A stretch of 64,000 nucleotides of DNA. It comes from Collinsella sp. OM04-5 (GTDB lineage: Bacteria; Actinomycetota; Coriobacteriia; Coriobacteriales; Coriobacteriaceae). The DNA lies in the NCBI RefSeq assembly GCF_003439125.1, contig NZ_QSUU01000013.1, forward strand, positions 19,359-83,358, read 5' to 3'. Below the pieces are notes generated by a model. That model made no database searches, was not told the DNA's origin, and worked only from the letters and a program-made list of their open reading frames with translations. Shown piece after piece: positions 6,401 to 15,975 of the stretch (position 1 is the stretch's first letter; every line of letters starts with the position of its first letter). Both the position numbers and the translations under genes were made by a program.

Positions 6401-8623
6401 ATGGAGAAGCATAAAGTGATCTGCCCGTACTGCGGAGCCGGTTGCCAGTTTAACCTCCTGGTCCAAAACGGCCAGGTCGTGGGTACCGAACCGCTCAACG
6501 GCATCACCAATCAGGGCGAGCTGTGCCTTAAGGGCATGAGCGGCTATGACTTCATCAACGACACCAAGATCTTGACTCCTCGCGTACTGCACCCGATGAT
6601 CCGCCGCACTAAGGGCGCGGATCTTGAGCGCGTAAGCTGGGACGAGGCACTGGATTTCACCGCATCTAAGATGCAGGCCATAATTGACGAATATGGTCCT
6701 AACGCTGTCATGACCACCGGCTCTTCGCGAGGCGGCGGCAATGAGGCGAACTACGTCATGCAGAAGTTTACGCGTGCGTGCATCGGCACCCACAGCGTGG
6801 ACAACTGCGCCCGTACTTGACACGGCCCTACCGTCCTCGGTCTGATGGACACGGTTGGTTCAGGTTGCATGTCATGCTCCATCCCCGGTATGGAGGATGC
6901 GGGCTGCATTTTCCTCTTCGGCTATAACCCTGCCGATTCGCACCCCATCGTCGCAAGGCGTATCGTGCGAGCCAAAGAAAAGGGTTGCAAGATCATCGTC
7001 GCCGATCCGCGCCATATCGAAACCGCGCGTATCGCCGATATCTACCTTCCGATCAAGAACGGTTGCAACGTCGCGTTCCTCAACGCCTTTGCCAACTGCT
7101 TGGTCAATGATGGCCTCTATGACAAGGAATTCGTCGCCGAGCACACGAACGGCTTTGACGAGTGGTGGGAGACCATCAAGAACTACACTCCCGAATCCGT
7201 ACAGGACATCACGGGTGTCGATCCCGCGCTGATCCACCAAGCTGCCGAGATGTACGCCACGGCGAAGCCTTCTGCCATCATTGGCTGGGGCATGGGCGTA
7301 TGCCAGCAGAAGCAGAACCTGAAGACGGTGCACACCATCGCCTCCATCGCCTGCGTTGCCGGCCAGATCGGCAAACCCAATTCCGGCCTCGCGCCCGTGC
7401 GCGGTCAGAATAACGTTCAGGGCTCCTGCGATATGGGCATGCTGCCCAACCTGTACCCTGGCTACCAGAAAGTCACCGACCCCGCCGCTCGCGCCAAGTT
7501 TGCCAAGGCTTGGGGCGTGCCCGAGGAAAAGCTCCCACTCGAGGAGGGCTACAAGCTCACCGACCTGGGCCACCTGGTCGACGAGGGCAAGGTGCACTGC
7601 TTCTACAACTACGGCGAGGACCCGGTGCAGACCGAGCCCGATTCGGCCGGTATGCGCAAGACGCTCTCCGAGCTGGATCTGTTCATTTGCCAGGACATCT
7701 TTATGACGCAGACGACCATGCTCGCCGACGTCATCCTGCCTGCCACCTCTTGGGGCGAGCACGAGGGTGTCTTTACCGCATCCGACCGTAGCTTCCAGCA
7801 CTTTGACGCGGCCGTTCCGCCCAAGGGCGAGTGCCGTCACGACTGGGAGATCTTCGCGGACCTGTCCACGCGTATGGGCTATCCCATGCACTACGACAAC
7901 ACCGAGCAGATCTGGAACGAGTGCATTAGCCTGTGCCCCAACTTTGTGGGCGCGACCTACGAGAAGATGGCTCCCGAGGGCGGCTACGCCCAGTGGCCCG
8001 TCAAGAGCACCGATGTGAACGACCACGGTACGCCCGACATGTTCGCTGGTGGCAAGTTCACCACCAAGGACGGCCGCGCCAACCTGATGGCGCACGACTG
8101 GGAGGCGCCCTCCGAGCTTCCCGACGATGAGTACCCGCTCATCCTGTGCACCGTCCGCGAGGTCGGCCACTACAGCTGCCGCTCGATGACCGGCAACTGC
8201 AAGACGCTGGCGCTGCTTGCCGACGAGCCCGGCTTTGTCCGCATGAATCCCGCGGACGCCGAGGCGCGCGGCATCAAGAACGGCGACATCGTCTCGATTC
8301 ACAGCCGCCGCGGTCAGGTATACAGCCGCGCCGACGTGAGCGATCGTATCAACAAGGGCACGGTCTATATGACCTACCAGTGGTGGATCGGCAAGTGCAA
8401 CGAGCTGACCATGCACAAGGTCGACCCGGTCTCGCATACGCCCGAGGACAAGTTCTCCGCCTGCCAGGTCGACGCTATCGCCGACCAGGTTTGGGCCGAG
8501 GGCGAGGTCGAGCGTCAGTACACCGAGCTCAAGCAGGCTCTGGTGGACGCCGCCGCTCCCCAGGACGTTGAGCCCGGCGCCGCCAAGTTCGACGATGAGA
8601 CGCACGTGAACCAAATCGTGTAG
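6401..8623 (+). CDS. fdhF: Selenocysteine-containing formate dehydrogenase H (in-frame UGA)
   Basis: A 740-residue molybdopterin oxidoreductase interrupted by TGA at 6818-6820, read here as selenocysteine 140. Upstream and downstream parts share one frame and meet in DNCART-Sec-HGPTVLGLMDT, the FdhF active-site sequence; Sec140 is the same position as in E. coli FdhF. The [4Fe-4S] ligands Cys8, Cys11, Cys15 and Cys42 also fall at the E. coli numbers. A SECIS-like hairpin follows the UGA. The enzyme oxidises formate to CO2 at a Mo-bis-MGD centre and gives electrons to the neighbouring ferredoxins and Hyf hydrogenase. Start ATG 6401 has a strong AAGGAAGGAG site. The C-terminus is about 25 residues longer than in E. 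coli. selA, selB, selC and mobA nearby supply its needs. Confidence 0.96.
6818..6857 (+). promoter_or_regulatory. bSECIS element of fdhF
   Basis: Starts with the UGA and the conserved CACGGCCC context. GTCC (6832-6835) pairs with GGAC (6846-6849) around an apical loop TCGGTCTGAT holding the GGTCT core expected for SelB binding; ACC/GGT pairs extend the stem outside. Spacing from UGA to the loop fits bacterial SECIS rules. Confidence 0.8.
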
Positions 8624-8644
8624 TCCCGTTTTCGTTGGATTTTT

Positions 8645-8684
8645 GGGCCGGGCGTCCCGTACGTTCGGGAGCCCGGCCCGTTAT
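8645..8684 (+). terminator. Strong hairpin between fdhF and hyfA
   Basis: GGGCCGGGC (8645-8653) pairs with GCCCGGCCC (8671-8679), and TCCCG/CGGGA extends it inside with one bulged G. TTATTTT follows. It can act as a partial terminator or mRNA processing or stability point separating fdhF from the hydrogenase genes. Confidence 0.7.
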
Positions 8685-8701
8685 TTTGAAAGGAAGTGGG
8701 G

Positions 8702-9319
8702 ATGAACCGCTTCATCGACATCAACCCGGAGAGGTGCATCGGCTGCGGAACATGCCAGTCCGCCTGTGCCGACGCCCACCGGATGCAGGGTCTTCAGGAT
8801 ACGCCGCGTCTGGCGCTCGTGAAGACCGGCGGTATTTCGGCCGCCCTTGCCTGCCACCATTGCGAGGGTGCCCCCTGCGCCGAGGTTTGCCCGGTGAATG
8901 CCATCGAGCACGATGGCGATCGCATCCACGTCAAGGAGCAGGAGTGCATCGGGTGCAGGCTGTGCGCCATTGCGTGCCCCTTCGGAGCCATCCATCCCGA
9001 TGGCACGTCTATCGCCGGTGTCGCAGGCATGTGCGACCCGACGCCTTCGTATCCTAAGTCCCTGAGCAGCCTGCTTACGTGGGCTCCTGGCCAGTACACC
9101 TGCGCTGTCAAGTGCGACCTGTGCGCCTTCGATCCGGACGGCCCGCATTGCGTGGCGGCGTGCCCCACCAAGGCGCTGACCGTCATGGGCGGCGCGGCCG
9201 ATCGCGAGCTCGACGAGGCCAAGCGCCTGCGCTCGATCGAAAACGGTCCGGCCGTCGACGTTACCGCTGTGGCCCAGGGCCTGTCCGAGAAAGCAGAAGG
9301 GAGCGTAAACAATGGATAG
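8702..9319 (+). CDS. hyfA: Hydrogenase-4 electron-transfer ferredoxin subunit (HyfA/HycB-like)
   Basis: A 205-residue protein starting MNRFIDINPERCIGCGTC. ATG 8702 is chosen over GTG 8696 because AAAGGAAG lies at 8688-8695. Four cysteine clusters are seen: CIGCGTCQSAC, CHHCEGAPCAEVCP, CIGCRLCAIACP and CDLCAFDPDGPHCVAACP. This matches HyfA/HycB (203-205 aa), which links FdhF to the hydrogenase small subunit. The stop overlaps hyfB by 8 bases, so the two are coupled. Confidence 0.9.
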   Translation: MNRFIDINPERCIGCGTCQSACADAHRMQGLQDTPRLALVKTGGISAALACHHCEGAPCAEVCPVNAIEHDGDRIHVKEQECIGCRLCAIACPFGAIHPDGTSIAGVAGMCDPTPSYPKSLSSLLTWAPGQYTCAVKCDLCAFDPDGPHCVAACPTKALTVMGGAADRELDEAKRLRSIENGPAVDVTAVAQGLSEKAEGSVNNG

Positions 9320-11330
9320 CATGACGCTGTTTATCGCATCACTTGCCGTCTCGTGCGTCGGTGCGCTCGCCTCGGTTCTGCTGATCAAGGCCGATAACGC
9401 CGCCAAGACCGCCGGCTGCCTTATCGGCGCCGTCGCCGCGGTGCTTTCGTTTGTGGCCGGTATCCAGGCCGTGCTGGGCGATGTCACGTCGGTCGACACC
9501 ATCGTGTTTTTCCCGTTTGCCCATTTCCAGCTGCTGCTCAATCAGCTGTCCGGCCTGTTCGTGGCGCTCATCTCGGTGCTTGCGTTTGCCGGTTCGATCT
9601 ACGGTCTCAACTACTTTGATGAGTACCCTGGCAAAAAGGGCCGCGCTGGCTTCTTCTCTAACACCTTCGTGGCGTCCATGATGCTCGTCATCACCGCCGA
9701 CAACGTGTTTTGGTTCCTGGTCGCCTTTGAGCTCATGTCGCTTACCTCGTACTTCCTGGTCGTGATCGAGGAGAACGAGAACTCCATCCATGGCGGTTGG
9801 CTCTACTTTGTGATTGCGCACGTGGGCTTTGTGCTCATCATGGCGAGCTTCCTCACCATGACCAACTTCGCCGGTGGCTCGTTTGCCTTTGCGGATTTCC
9901 GCGCTACGCAGTTTAGCCCCGCGGTCGCATCCGTGTGTTTCGTGCTCGCCTTCTTTGGCTTTGGCGCCAAGGCCGGTATCATCCCGCTTCACGGCTGGCT
10001 GCCCAAGGCACATCCCGAGGCGCCGTCCAACGTGTCGGCCCTCATGTCCGGCGGCATGATCAAGATCGGTATCTTCGGTATCCTCAAGGTGGGTCTCGAC
10101 CTGCTCTCCGCCTCGGGCGTTCAGGTCTGGTGGGGCCTTATGGTCATGGTCTTCGGTGCGATCTCGTCGGTCCTCGGCGTGGCCTTCGCCCTGCAGGAGC
10201 ATGACATCAAGCGCCTGCTGGCCTATCACTCCGTCGAGAACATCGGCATCATTCTGCTCGGCGTCGGCGCTTCCATGGCCGCCATGGCGCTCAACTCTGT
10301 CGGCATCGCCGTCCTGGCTCTGATGGCCGCCCTCTACCACACGTTTAACCACGCGATGTTTAAGGGCGAGCTGTTCTTGGGCGCCGGTGCGCTGCTGTAC
10401 TCCACGGGTACGCGCAATATGGAGAAGATGGGCGGCCTGTTCCGTCGTATGCCGGCAACGGCCATCTGCTTCCTTATTGGCGCGCTTGCCATCTCGGCCA
10501 TCCCGCCCTTCAACGGATTTGTGTCCGAGTGGTTTACCTACCAGTCGCTGTTTAACGCCGCCATGCAGGGCGACAAGGCCGTCATGATCGTGGCCGTGTT
10601 CGCTGCCGTCGCGCTCGCAATTACCGGCGCACTGGCCGTCACGTGCTTCGTCAAGGCCTATGGCGTCTCCTTTGCCTCCGCGCCCCGCTCCGAGGCCGCG
10701 GCCAATGCCAAGGAGGTTCCTGCCCCCATGGTGTTTGCACAGGGCCTGCTCGCGGCCATCTGCGTCGTGCTGGGCATTGGCGCTCCCGTGATCGCGCCCG
10801 TGCTGGTCGATGTCGCCGCGTCCGTGCTGCATCCGTACGGTGGCGTGTTTGCCGCCGAGGGCATGGAACTCATGAACCAGTACTCCGGCGCTGCCACCTC
10901 CACGCCCGCGATCGCCATTGCGCTCGTGGTGCTCGTCGTCCTTGCCTGCGGTTATCGCAAGCTCAAGACCGTCGGCAAGGTGCAGAAGTCCCAGCCGTGG
11001 GCATGCGGCTATGCTCCCAACGAGCATATGCCCGTCGTGGCTACGACCTTTGCCTCCGAGGTGTCCTGGTTTATGCAGCCGCTCTACACGCTGCGCGACC
11101 GCTGCACGGCCGTCTGCTGGTCCATCGCGCACTTCTTCCAGAAGCTCACCGGTGTGGCCGAGGCTGTGGAGCCCGTACCCGACAAGGTTCTCGTCGATGC
11201 CCCGCATAAGGGTGTCGAGAAGCTTGCCGACCTCGCGACTAAGCTCGAGGGCGGCAACTACAGCATCTATATCTGCTACATCGTCGCGGCACTCGTGGTG
11301 TTCCTCGTGCTCGCCGTGCAAATGGGTTAA
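9312..11330 (+). CDS. hyfB: Hydrogenase-4 membrane subunit HyfB (antiporter-like)
   Basis: A 672-residue membrane protein of the NuoL/MrpA family, same length as E. coli HyfB. About 14-16 hydrophobic segments are visible. The transporter core includes the ELMSLTSYFLVVIEENE segment (conserved Glu), FGFGAKAGIIPLHGWLPKAHPEAPSNVSALMSGGMIK, and LYHTFNHAMFKGELFLGAGAL with the conserved His and Lys of the proton path. It probably couples formate-driven H2 production to ion translocation. Start ATG 9312 overlaps hyfA; ATG 9321 is an alternative. Confidence 0.93.
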   Translation: MDSMTLFIASLAVSCVGALASVLLIKADNAAKTAGCLIGAVAAVLSFVAGIQAVLGDVTSVDTIVFFPFAHFQLLLNQLSGLFVALISVLAFAGSIYGLNYFDEYPGKKGRAGFFSNTFVASMMLVITADNVFWFLVAFELMSLTSYFLVVIEENENSIHGGWLYFVIAHVGFVLIMASFLTMTNFAGGSFAFADFRATQFSPAVASVCFVLAFFGFGAKAGIIPLHGWLPKAHPEAPSNVSALMSGGMIKIGIFGILKVGLDLLSASGVQVWWGLMVMVFGAISSVLGVAFALQEHDIKRLLAYHSVENIGIILLGVGASMAAMALNSVGIAVLALMAALYHTFNHAMFKGELFLGAGALLYSTGTRNMEKMGGLFRRMPATAICFLIGALAISAIPPFNGFVSEWFTYQSLFNAAMQGDKAVMIVAVFAAVALAITGALAVTCFVKAYGVSFASAPRSEAAANAKEVPAPMVFAQGLLAAICVVLGIGAPVIAPVLVDVAASVLHPYGGVFAAEGMELMNQYSGAATSTPAIAIALVVLVVLACGYRKLKTVGKVQKSQPWACGYAPNEHMPVVATTFASEVSWFMQPLYTLRDRCTAVCWSIAHFFQKLTGVAEAVEPVPDKVLVDAPHKGVEKLADLATKLEGGNYSIYICYIVAALVVFLVLAVQMG

Positions 11331-11342
11331 GGAGGGGAGAGC

Positions 11343-12269
11343 ATGAACAACATCGTACTTGCCGTTCTGCAGGGCGTGGTCGTTATGGCCGTCGCGCCGT
11401 TCTTCTCCGGTCTCGGCCGCGTGATCCGCGCCAAGATGCACAACCGTCGCGGCCCCAGCATCATGCAGGACTACCGCGACCTGGCCAAGCTCTTTGCGCG
11501 CCCCGAGTCCCAGAGCGAGGACGCGAGCTTTGCGCTGCGCATTATGCCGCCGCTGTTCTTCGCCGTCGCCTTTATGCTCGCGATGGGCCTGCCGCTCTTT
11601 ACGGCACAAAGCCCCATCCCGGTCTTTGGTGACGCCATCACCATCATGTACAGCCTTGCGCTCGCCCGCTTCTTCTTCGCCCTCTGCGGCGTGGATTCGT
11701 CCAACGCCTACGCCGGTATCGGCGGCGTTCGCGAGCTGCTCATGAGCGTACTCATCGAGCCGTCCATGCTGCTGGCGCTTTTTGCCGCCGCCCTGGTGTG
11801 CGGTTCCACCGACATCGCCACCATGGGTCAGCACATCATGACAGGCGCCATCGACGCTCCGGTCGCTGTTATCCTCGCCGGCATCGCCTTTGCGATCGCC
11901 TGCTACATGGAGCTCGGCAAGCTGCCGTTTGATCAGGCCGAGGCCGAGCAAGAGCTTCAGGAAGGCCCGCTCGCCGAGCTTTCCGGCCCGTCGCTTGCGA
12001 TGGCCAAGCTCGCCATGTCCATGAAGCAGGTCCTGGTCGTCGCTTGGTTCTGCGCGATCTTCGTCCCCTGGGGCGAGCCCGCGACCGTGGGTGCCGCCGC
12101 CGTTCTGGGTGCGGTCATCTTCCTGGTGAAGTGCCTGATCGACTTTGTCGTGTGCGGCGTGATCGAGAACTCTTGCTCGCGCTCGCGTTTTAAGGTGCTC
12201 GGCAATCAGACCTGGGCTGTCGTGGGCATCGCCGTTCTGGCGTTTGTCTTCGTGGTCGTCGGCGTGTAG
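11343..12269 (+). CDS. hyfC: Hydrogenase-4 membrane anchor HyfC (NuoH-like)
   Basis: A 308-residue integral membrane protein with about 8 hydrophobic segments. RGPSIMQDYRDLAKLF is the HycD/HyfC/NuoH signature near residue 37, and MELGKLPFDQAEAEQELQEG near residue 185 matches the conserved loop that contacts the hydrophilic arm. AAGGAGGGGAG precedes ATG 11343. HyfC anchors HyfG/HyfI to the membrane and takes part in ion coupling. Confidence 0.92.
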   Translation: MNNIVLAVLQGVVVMAVAPFFSGLGRVIRAKMHNRRGPSIMQDYRDLAKLFARPESQSEDASFALRIMPPLFFAVAFMLAMGLPLFTAQSPIPVFGDAITIMYSLALARFFFALCGVDSSNAYAGIGGVRELLMSVLIEPSMLLALFAAALVCGSTDIATMGQHIMTGAIDAPVAVILAGIAFAIACYMELGKLPFDQAEAEQELQEGPLAELSGPSLAMAKLAMSMKQVLVVAWFCAIFVPWGEPATVGAAAVLGAVIFLVKCLIDFVVCGVIENSCSRSRFKVLGNQTWAVVGIAVLAFVFVVVGV

Positions 12270-12284
12270 GAGAAGGGAGAAACA

Positions 12285-13742
12285 ATGTCATTTGCAGTCA
12301 GTCTGTCCCTTCTCGGCTTGGTCGCTATCGCGGCCCCGATGGTGGCCTCGGTGCTCGTCGCCCTGTTCCCCCGTCCGTACGCCAAGTGGTTCAGCGTTTT
12401 GGGTGCCGCCGTCTCGACGGCCTGCACCATCGCCCTCGCCGCGAATTTCGCCGGCGCCGGCATGCCCGACACGCAGGTCCCCCTGATCTCGTTTGGGCAG
12501 ACCCTCGTCATGGGATTCACTTTCGATCGCATGAGCACGCTGCTCGCGCCCGCCTTTGTGGGTATCGGCCTGCTTGTCGTGATCTATTCGATTCCCTATA
12601 TGAGTGAGAATAACCGTGAGCATCCCGATGCGCCGCGTCGTCGCTTCTACGCGTACCTCGCGACCTTCATCGGCGCCATGGCCGGTCTCGTGTACAGCTC
12701 GACCCTTTTGGGCCAGCTCGTGTTCTTTGAGATCACGGGTGCGTGCTCTTGGGGCCTCATTAGCTACTACATGACGCCTACGGCCAAGAAGGCCGGCATG
12801 AAGGCCCTCATCATCACGCATATCGGTGCGCTCGGCCTGTATCTGGGCGCCGCCATCGTGTTTGCCCACACCGGCACCTTCGCCATCACCGCGATTGCCG
12901 GCCTCGACACCAAGCTCAAGGCTATCGTCCTTTTGCTCGTGCTGTTTGCGGCCTGGGCCAAGTCCGCACAGGTCCCCATGTACATGTGGCTGCCTTCGGC
13001 CATGGAAGCGCCGACGCCTGTTTCGGCCTACCTGCATGGTGCCTCGATGGTCAAGGTCGGCGTGTGCGTGTTCGCGCGCGCACTCGTCTCTGCCGGCGAG
13101 ATTCCCGAGATCGTGGGCTGGGTCGCCATTATCGACGCCATGGTCACCATGCTCTTTGGTTTCCTTATGTACCTGCCGCAAAAGGACATGAAGCGCCTGC
13201 TGGCCTTCTCCACGATCGCCCAGCTCTCCTATGTGTTCTTTGGTCTGGGCCTTTCGGTCTTTGGCAGCCAGCTGGCCTTTGATGGCGCCGTGTGCCACAT
13301 CTTTAACCACGCTTTCGCCAAGACGCTGTTCTTCCTGATTGCCGGTTCGTTCTCCTTTACGCTCGGCACGCGTATGCTGCCCAAGCTTCGCGGCATCGTA
13401 AAGAAGTACCCGATCTCGGGCGTGGGCTTTGGTGTCGCGGCGCTCGCCATTGCCGGCGTGCCGCCCATGAACACGTTCTTCTCGAAGTTCCAGATCATCG
13501 CCGGCGGCTTTTCTGTGGGTGCCGGCAACGTCGCGATTCTGGTGCTCGTGTGCATCATGGTCGCCGAGACCGTCGCCACCTTTGCCTGGTTCCTCAAGTG
13601 GATGGGCTATTGCCTGCCCGGCGAGCCGAGCGAAGAGGTCGCTGCGGGTGCCCCGCTTCCCCGCGCGATGGCGTTCGTGTTCATCGTGCTCATCATCATG
13701 GTCATCGTCAGCGGCCCGCTTTCGGCCAGCTGGATCGGTTAG
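12285..13742 (+). CDS. hyfD: Hydrogenase-4 membrane subunit HyfD (antiporter-like)
   Basis: A 485-residue antiporter-like subunit (NuoL/M/N family; E. coli HyfD is 479). The core has FFEITGACSWGLISYYMTP (conserved Glu), WAKSAQVPMYMWLPSAMEAPTPVSAYLHGASMVKVGV and a HIFNHAFAKTLFFLIAGS segment. A GGAGAAGGGAG site precedes ATG 12285. It is one of three antiporter-like subunits here (with HyfB and HyfF), which distinguishes this Hyf-type complex from the smaller Hyc formate hydrogenlyase that has one. Confidence 0.92.
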   Translation: MSFAVSLSLLGLVAIAAPMVASVLVALFPRPYAKWFSVLGAAVSTACTIALAANFAGAGMPDTQVPLISFGQTLVMGFTFDRMSTLLAPAFVGIGLLVVIYSIPYMSENNREHPDAPRRRFYAYLATFIGAMAGLVYSSTLLGQLVFFEITGACSWGLISYYMTPTAKKAGMKALIITHIGALGLYLGAAIVFAHTGTFAITAIAGLDTKLKAIVLLLVLFAAWAKSAQVPMYMWLPSAMEAPTPVSAYLHGASMVKVGVCVFARALVSAGEIPEIVGWVAIIDAMVTMLFGFLMYLPQKDMKRLLAFSTIAQLSYVFFGLGLSVFGSQLAFDGAVCHIFNHAFAKTLFFLIAGSFSFTLGTRMLPKLRGIVKKYPISGVGFGVAALAIAGVPPMNTFFSKFQIIAGGFSVGAGNVAILVLVCIMVAETVATFAWFLKWMGYCLPGEPSEEVAAGAPLPRAMAFVFIVLIIMVIVSGPLSASWIG

Positions 13743-13755
13743 GAGGTAGAACGAC

Positions 13756-14409
13756 ATGGGTTATTCGATCGTCAACATCCTTGGCGGCCTTCTGATCGTC
13801 ACGTCCACCATGGTGGTCGTCTCAAAGAACATCAAGCACGCCATCCGCTGGTATGCGGTGCAGTCGCTGGTACTCGTGGGACTGCTCGCCACGCTCGGTG
13901 CCACTACCGGTGCGCAGGAGCTGCTTATGTGGGCCGGATCTGCCTTTATCACCAAGGTCGTCCTGGTCCCTTATATCCTCAACCGTGCATATAAGAAGAT
14001 GGGCGAGCCGAGCGACGCATCGCTCAAGGCCGGCCTTAAGCCCGCGTGGGCCATCTGCATCATCGCCGTCGAGGTCGCGATTTGCTTTGCCGTCGTGACG
14101 CAGATCAGCCTGCCCACGGCCGAGGTCGCAACGCCTGCGCTCGCCATTAGCTTCGCTCACTTCTTTGTGGGCCTCACCTGCATCATCTCGCAGCGCAACA
14201 TCATGAAGCAGATCTTTGGATACTGCCTTATGGAAAACGGCAGCCATGTGACGCTCGCGCTTTTGGCCCCCACCGCTCCCGAGATCATCGAGATCGGTAT
14301 CGCCACCGACGCCATCTTTGCCGTCATCATCATGTCCATCGTCGTGCGTCGCATTTGGGACGACTCCCACTCGCTCGATGCGCGCGACCTGTCCGAGCTG
14401 AGGGGGTAG
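13756..14409 (+). CDS. hyfE: Hydrogenase-4 membrane subunit HyfE (NuoK-like)
   Basis: A 217-residue membrane protein with about 6-7 hydrophobic segments, equal in length to E. coli HyfE (216). It starts MGYSIVNILGGLLIVTSTMVVVSKNI; the long insert AFITKVVLVPYILNRAYKKMGEP is typical. TAGGAGGTAG provides the ribosome site. HyfE is a NuoK/MrpC-like part of the ion-translocating module. Confidence 0.9.
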   Translation: MGYSIVNILGGLLIVTSTMVVVSKNIKHAIRWYAVQSLVLVGLLATLGATTGAQELLMWAGSAFITKVVLVPYILNRAYKKMGEPSDASLKAGLKPAWAICIIAVEVAICFAVVTQISLPTAEVATPALAISFAHFFVGLTCIISQRNIMKQIFGYCLMENGSHVTLALLAPTAPEIIEIGIATDAIFAVIIMSIVVRRIWDDSHSLDARDLSELRG

Positions 14410-14412
14410 TCC

Positions 14413-15972
14413 ATGGAAACGTTGATTCTCGCCCTGCTCGCGACTCCTTTGGTGTTCTCGCTGGTCATGGCGTTTTTGCCCAAGAACACGTCCTATAACG
14501 TGTTTGCCGGTCTCAACCTGGTCTCCGTCGCAGCCGTCCTGGTGCTGTCGATTATGACGGCCGGTGACGTCCTTATGAGCGGCGACACCGCGAGCGCTCT
14601 TGGCCTGTGGTTTCACCTCGATTCGCTGGGCGCCATCTTTGTGCTGCTCATCGGCTTTATCGGTTTTCTTACGGGGCTGTTTTCGCTGCCCTATGTAAAG
14701 GCCGATATCGAGGAGGGCTCCATGCCCGCCGAGCGCGCCAAGCAGTATTTTGCGCTGTTTAGCCTGTTTGTGTTCACCATGCTGCTCGCGTGCCTGTCCA
14801 ACAACATGATCCTCACGTGGGCCGCCGTGGAGGCAACCACGCTTTCCACCGTGTTCCTCGTGGGTATCTACAAGAACAAGACGGCCCTCGAGGCTTCTTG
14901 GAAGTATGCGATGGTCTGCACCGCCGGCGTGGCCTTTGGCCTGTTCGGTACGCTGCTGATCTACGCCAACGCCGCCGACGTGATTCCCAACGCCCACGAG
15001 GCCGCATTCCTGTCGTGCGTGCTGCCGTATGCCGACCAGTTCGACCCGACGCTCATGCGCCTCGCCTTTGCGTTTATCGTGATCGGCTTTGGCACCAAGG
15101 CCGGTCTGTTCCCCATGCACACTTGGCTGCCCGATGCCCACTCCCAGGCCCCGAGCCCTGTCTCGGCCCTGCTCTCGGGCGTGCTGCTTAAGTGCGCCAT
15201 GCTTGTGATCATGCGCTTCTATGGCTTTACTATCCAGGCCGTGGGCGCAGAGTATCCGCAACTTTTGCTGCTGATCGTCGGCACGCTGTCCATTTTGGTG
15301 GCGGCGCTTTCGATGTTTCGCCAGGACGACCTCAAGCGCCGCTTTGCGTACTCGTCTGTGGAGAACGTGGGCGTTATCGCCTTGTGCCTGGGTATCGGTG
15401 GCCCGCTGGGTATCGCCGCGGCCCTGCTGCACTGCGTGTTCCACGGCTTTACCAAGACGCTTGCCTTCTGCGTGTCCGGTAACATCCAGCACGCCTTTGG
15501 CACGCGTAGCCTGGCCAAGATCCAGGGTGTCGTCGAGGTTGCCCCCGCAACCGCCGCGCTCGCCATCCTGGCGCTGCTCGGTCTTGCCGCCTTCCCGCCC
15601 TTTGGCATGTTTATCTCCGAGTTCCTGACTTTTGTCGCCGGTGTTACCGCCGGTCCCATGTGGCTGGTCGTCGTGGTCGCCCTCGGTCTTACCGTGGCCA
15701 TCTCCGCGCTCACCCGCATCGCACTCAAGTCGGTATTCGGCCATGCGCCCCAGGGCATGGGCAAACATGAGGCCCCGGCGCTCATGCTTATCCCCGAAAT
15801 CATCCTGGCTGTCATGATCTTGTGGTTTGGCATCGCCACCCCGCTGCTCCTCGTGCACGGTGTGGAGACCGCGACCGGCATCGTGCTCGAGCAGAGCACC
15901 GAGGAACTTCACGCGACGCCGATGTACCGCGCTGTGTTCGGTACCGAGACCGCTCAGAGCGAGGTGGAGTAA
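14413..15972 (+). CDS. hyfF: Hydrogenase-4 membrane subunit HyfF (antiporter-like)
   Basis: A 519-residue NuoM/N-type antiporter-like protein (E. coli HyfF 526). It has the TWAAVEATTLSTVFLVGIYKNKTALEASWKY segment with the conserved Glu and Lys, FGTKAGLFPMHTWLPDAHSQAPSPVSALLSGVLLK, and LHCVFHGFTKTLAFCVSGN. Start ATG 14413 lies 3 bases after the hyfE stop with GAGGGGG upstream. Confidence 0.92.
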   Translation: METLILALLATPLVFSLVMAFLPKNTSYNVFAGLNLVSVAAVLVLSIMTAGDVLMSGDTASALGLWFHLDSLGAIFVLLIGFIGFLTGLFSLPYVKADIEEGSMPAERAKQYFALFSLFVFTMLLACLSNNMILTWAAVEATTLSTVFLVGIYKNKTALEASWKYAMVCTAGVAFGLFGTLLIYANAADVIPNAHEAAFLSCVLPYADQFDPTLMRLAFAFIVIGFGTKAGLFPMHTWLPDAHSQAPSPVSALLSGVLLKCAMLVIMRFYGFTIQAVGAEYPQLLLLIVGTLSILVAALSMFRQDDLKRRFAYSSVENVGVIALCLGIGGPLGIAAALLHCVFHGFTKTLAFCVSGNIQHAFGTRSLAKIQGVVEVAPATAALAILALLGLAAFPPFGMFISEFLTFVAGVTAGPMWLVVVVALGLTVAISALTRIALKSVFGHAPQGMGKHEAPALMLIPEIILAVMILWFGIATPLLLVHGVETATGIVLEQSTEELHATPMYRAVFGTETAQSEVE

Positions 15973-15975
15973 CGA

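Noticed and set aside
6818..6820. fdhF as a pseudogene broken by a stop codon
   Set aside because: The UGA sits at the known Sec position with SECIS-like hairpin, and selA, selB and selC are nearby.
9339..11951. An 870-codon - strand open frame opposite hyfB and hyfC
   Set aside because: Same shadow effect; low-complexity Gly/His/Asp/Arg composition and no ribosome site.
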